From Oncomelania hupensis (lineage: Eukaryota; Mollusca; Gastropoda; Littorinimorpha; Pomatiopsidae): a stretch of DNA of 64,000 nucleotides. The position numbers were made by a program, and so were the translations under genes. The notes beneath the pieces were generated by a model that was not told the origin of the DNA, made no database searches, and saw nothing but the letters and a program-made list of their open reading frames with translations. Below are positions 63,277 to 64,000 of this stretch, piece by piece. The stretch spans positions 34,235,242 to 34,299,241 of the forward strand of contig CM072523.1 in the NCBI GenBank assembly GCA_036898135.1, given 5' to 3'. Positions within the stretch are counted from its first letter, which is position 1. The number at the start of each line of letters is the position of its first letter.

Positions 63277-64000
63277 TGTACTTTAACCTAGTATGAATGG
63301 GGTATCATCTGCAAGAACTCGAAATATTGCTCCACAGCAAAAAAATAATTTAGAAAAAAGAAAAACAAAAGAAAGCTGTTATTTATAACTTGTATTTATC
63401 ACTATCATCCATCGTCCAACAAATGCCAGTCACAATCTCAATTCTAGAAATACATTAAGATAAGCATAAGTCACAAAATCTATCGTCATCGATCAAATAA
63501 ACAGTCACAAACTGTACAAGCTATCAATGAAATACACATCAGTGAAAACATCTTTAACTAGCAATGTAAATAATATACATGTATCGGCCTTAATAACATT
63601 AAACCATTCTCATTTCCTGTCCGAGACCGCACACGGGCCGATTGCTACAACTATTATCACAAGTGCTGGTATAGTTTGGACTGGGGAATTTGTGTCTGCT
63701 TTCTTTTAAATTTGATGAAGACTATGAACACAACTGTAGCCAAAAGCATGGAACACATACTTCGGTACGCCTTATCAGCCTCTAAACACTAAACAGACAT
63801 CGAGTGTGCAACACCCTATCTGCATCGTCCAAGTCTCTGTACATACAGGAGACTTAACTTACAGCTGCACAACACATCCCTGCAATAAGCTTGAGGAGGG
63901 TCCATGCTTCCTATAAACCACGATGATGTTAAACGATGTTCATTGGTAATGCACAGGTCTCTAGCCATTGTCAAATGCTCAGTATGCTTCCTTCCTCCAC

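Overview
This is a gene-poor, repeat-rich piece of invertebrate animal genome, most likely a mollusc and probably a gastropod. The evidence is small exons with GT-AG introns of 0.2 to 15 kb, many microsatellites, RTE-type and I-type LINEs, tRNA-derived SINEs, hAT elements, LTR relics and a Maverick/Polinton, with no bacterial operons. The species is an inference. All positions and phases were read by eye.

Host genes. The main host gene is on the minus strand. Nine small exons between 52778 and 16006 keep reading phase at every junction and encode an extended short-chain dehydrogenase/reductase (dihydroflavonol-4-reductase/aldehyde-reductase type, about 371 residues). The first of the nine is a weak call. 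Its introns hold nearly all the transposons from 16 to 52 kb. A second gene on the plus strand (54899-58945, five proposed exons) encodes a small coiled-coil protein I do not recognise; its fourth exon carries a one-base frame break. Its third exon lies between the arms of a nearly perfect 0.3 kb inverted repeat. Two paralogous signal-peptide reading frames lie on the minus strand near 7.4 and 8.7 kb, and two tentative exons of an unknown plus-strand gene lie at 13.9-14.8 kb.

Maverick/Polinton. Positions 18870-32070 (13.2 kb) are one element with terminal inverted repeats and a perfect 6-bp target duplication (CAGATA). It sits in intron 7 of the reductase gene. It carries the remains of a protein-primed type B DNA polymerase (front part missing, plus one frame break), then apparently intact genes for a penton-like minor capsid protein, a double-jelly-roll major capsid protein, a packaging ATPase, a retroviral-type integrase and seven membrane or unknown proteins. 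Genes form convergent and divergent pairs around short AT-rich spacers. No adenain-like protease is visible.

Other mobile DNA. 2051-5488 is a near full-length RTE LINE with a 12-bp target duplication and two stops in its endonuclease; seven partial copies lie elsewhere. 35436-41252 is a full-length I-superfamily LINE (gag plus endonuclease/RT/RNase H) with both frames open. 10075-12954 is a solo LTR with 5-bp target duplication carrying two nested hAT-like elements. 44366-50330 is a TIR-bounded element filled by an RTE fragment, an LTR composite with its own 5-bp duplication, a foldback hairpin and a SINE. Two SINE copies (49.8 and 54.6 kb) have clear target duplications, one ending 58 bp before a start codon. 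A 1.1 kb array of short palindromes occupies 53.43-54.56 kb.

Stretches without a supported gene: 1-520, 1500-2038, 5489-6375, 6791-7270, 8883-10010, 12955-13939, 14800-16005, 16168-17426, 33030-34170 and 59300-64000 hold only simple repeats, old repeat remnants or nothing I can identify.
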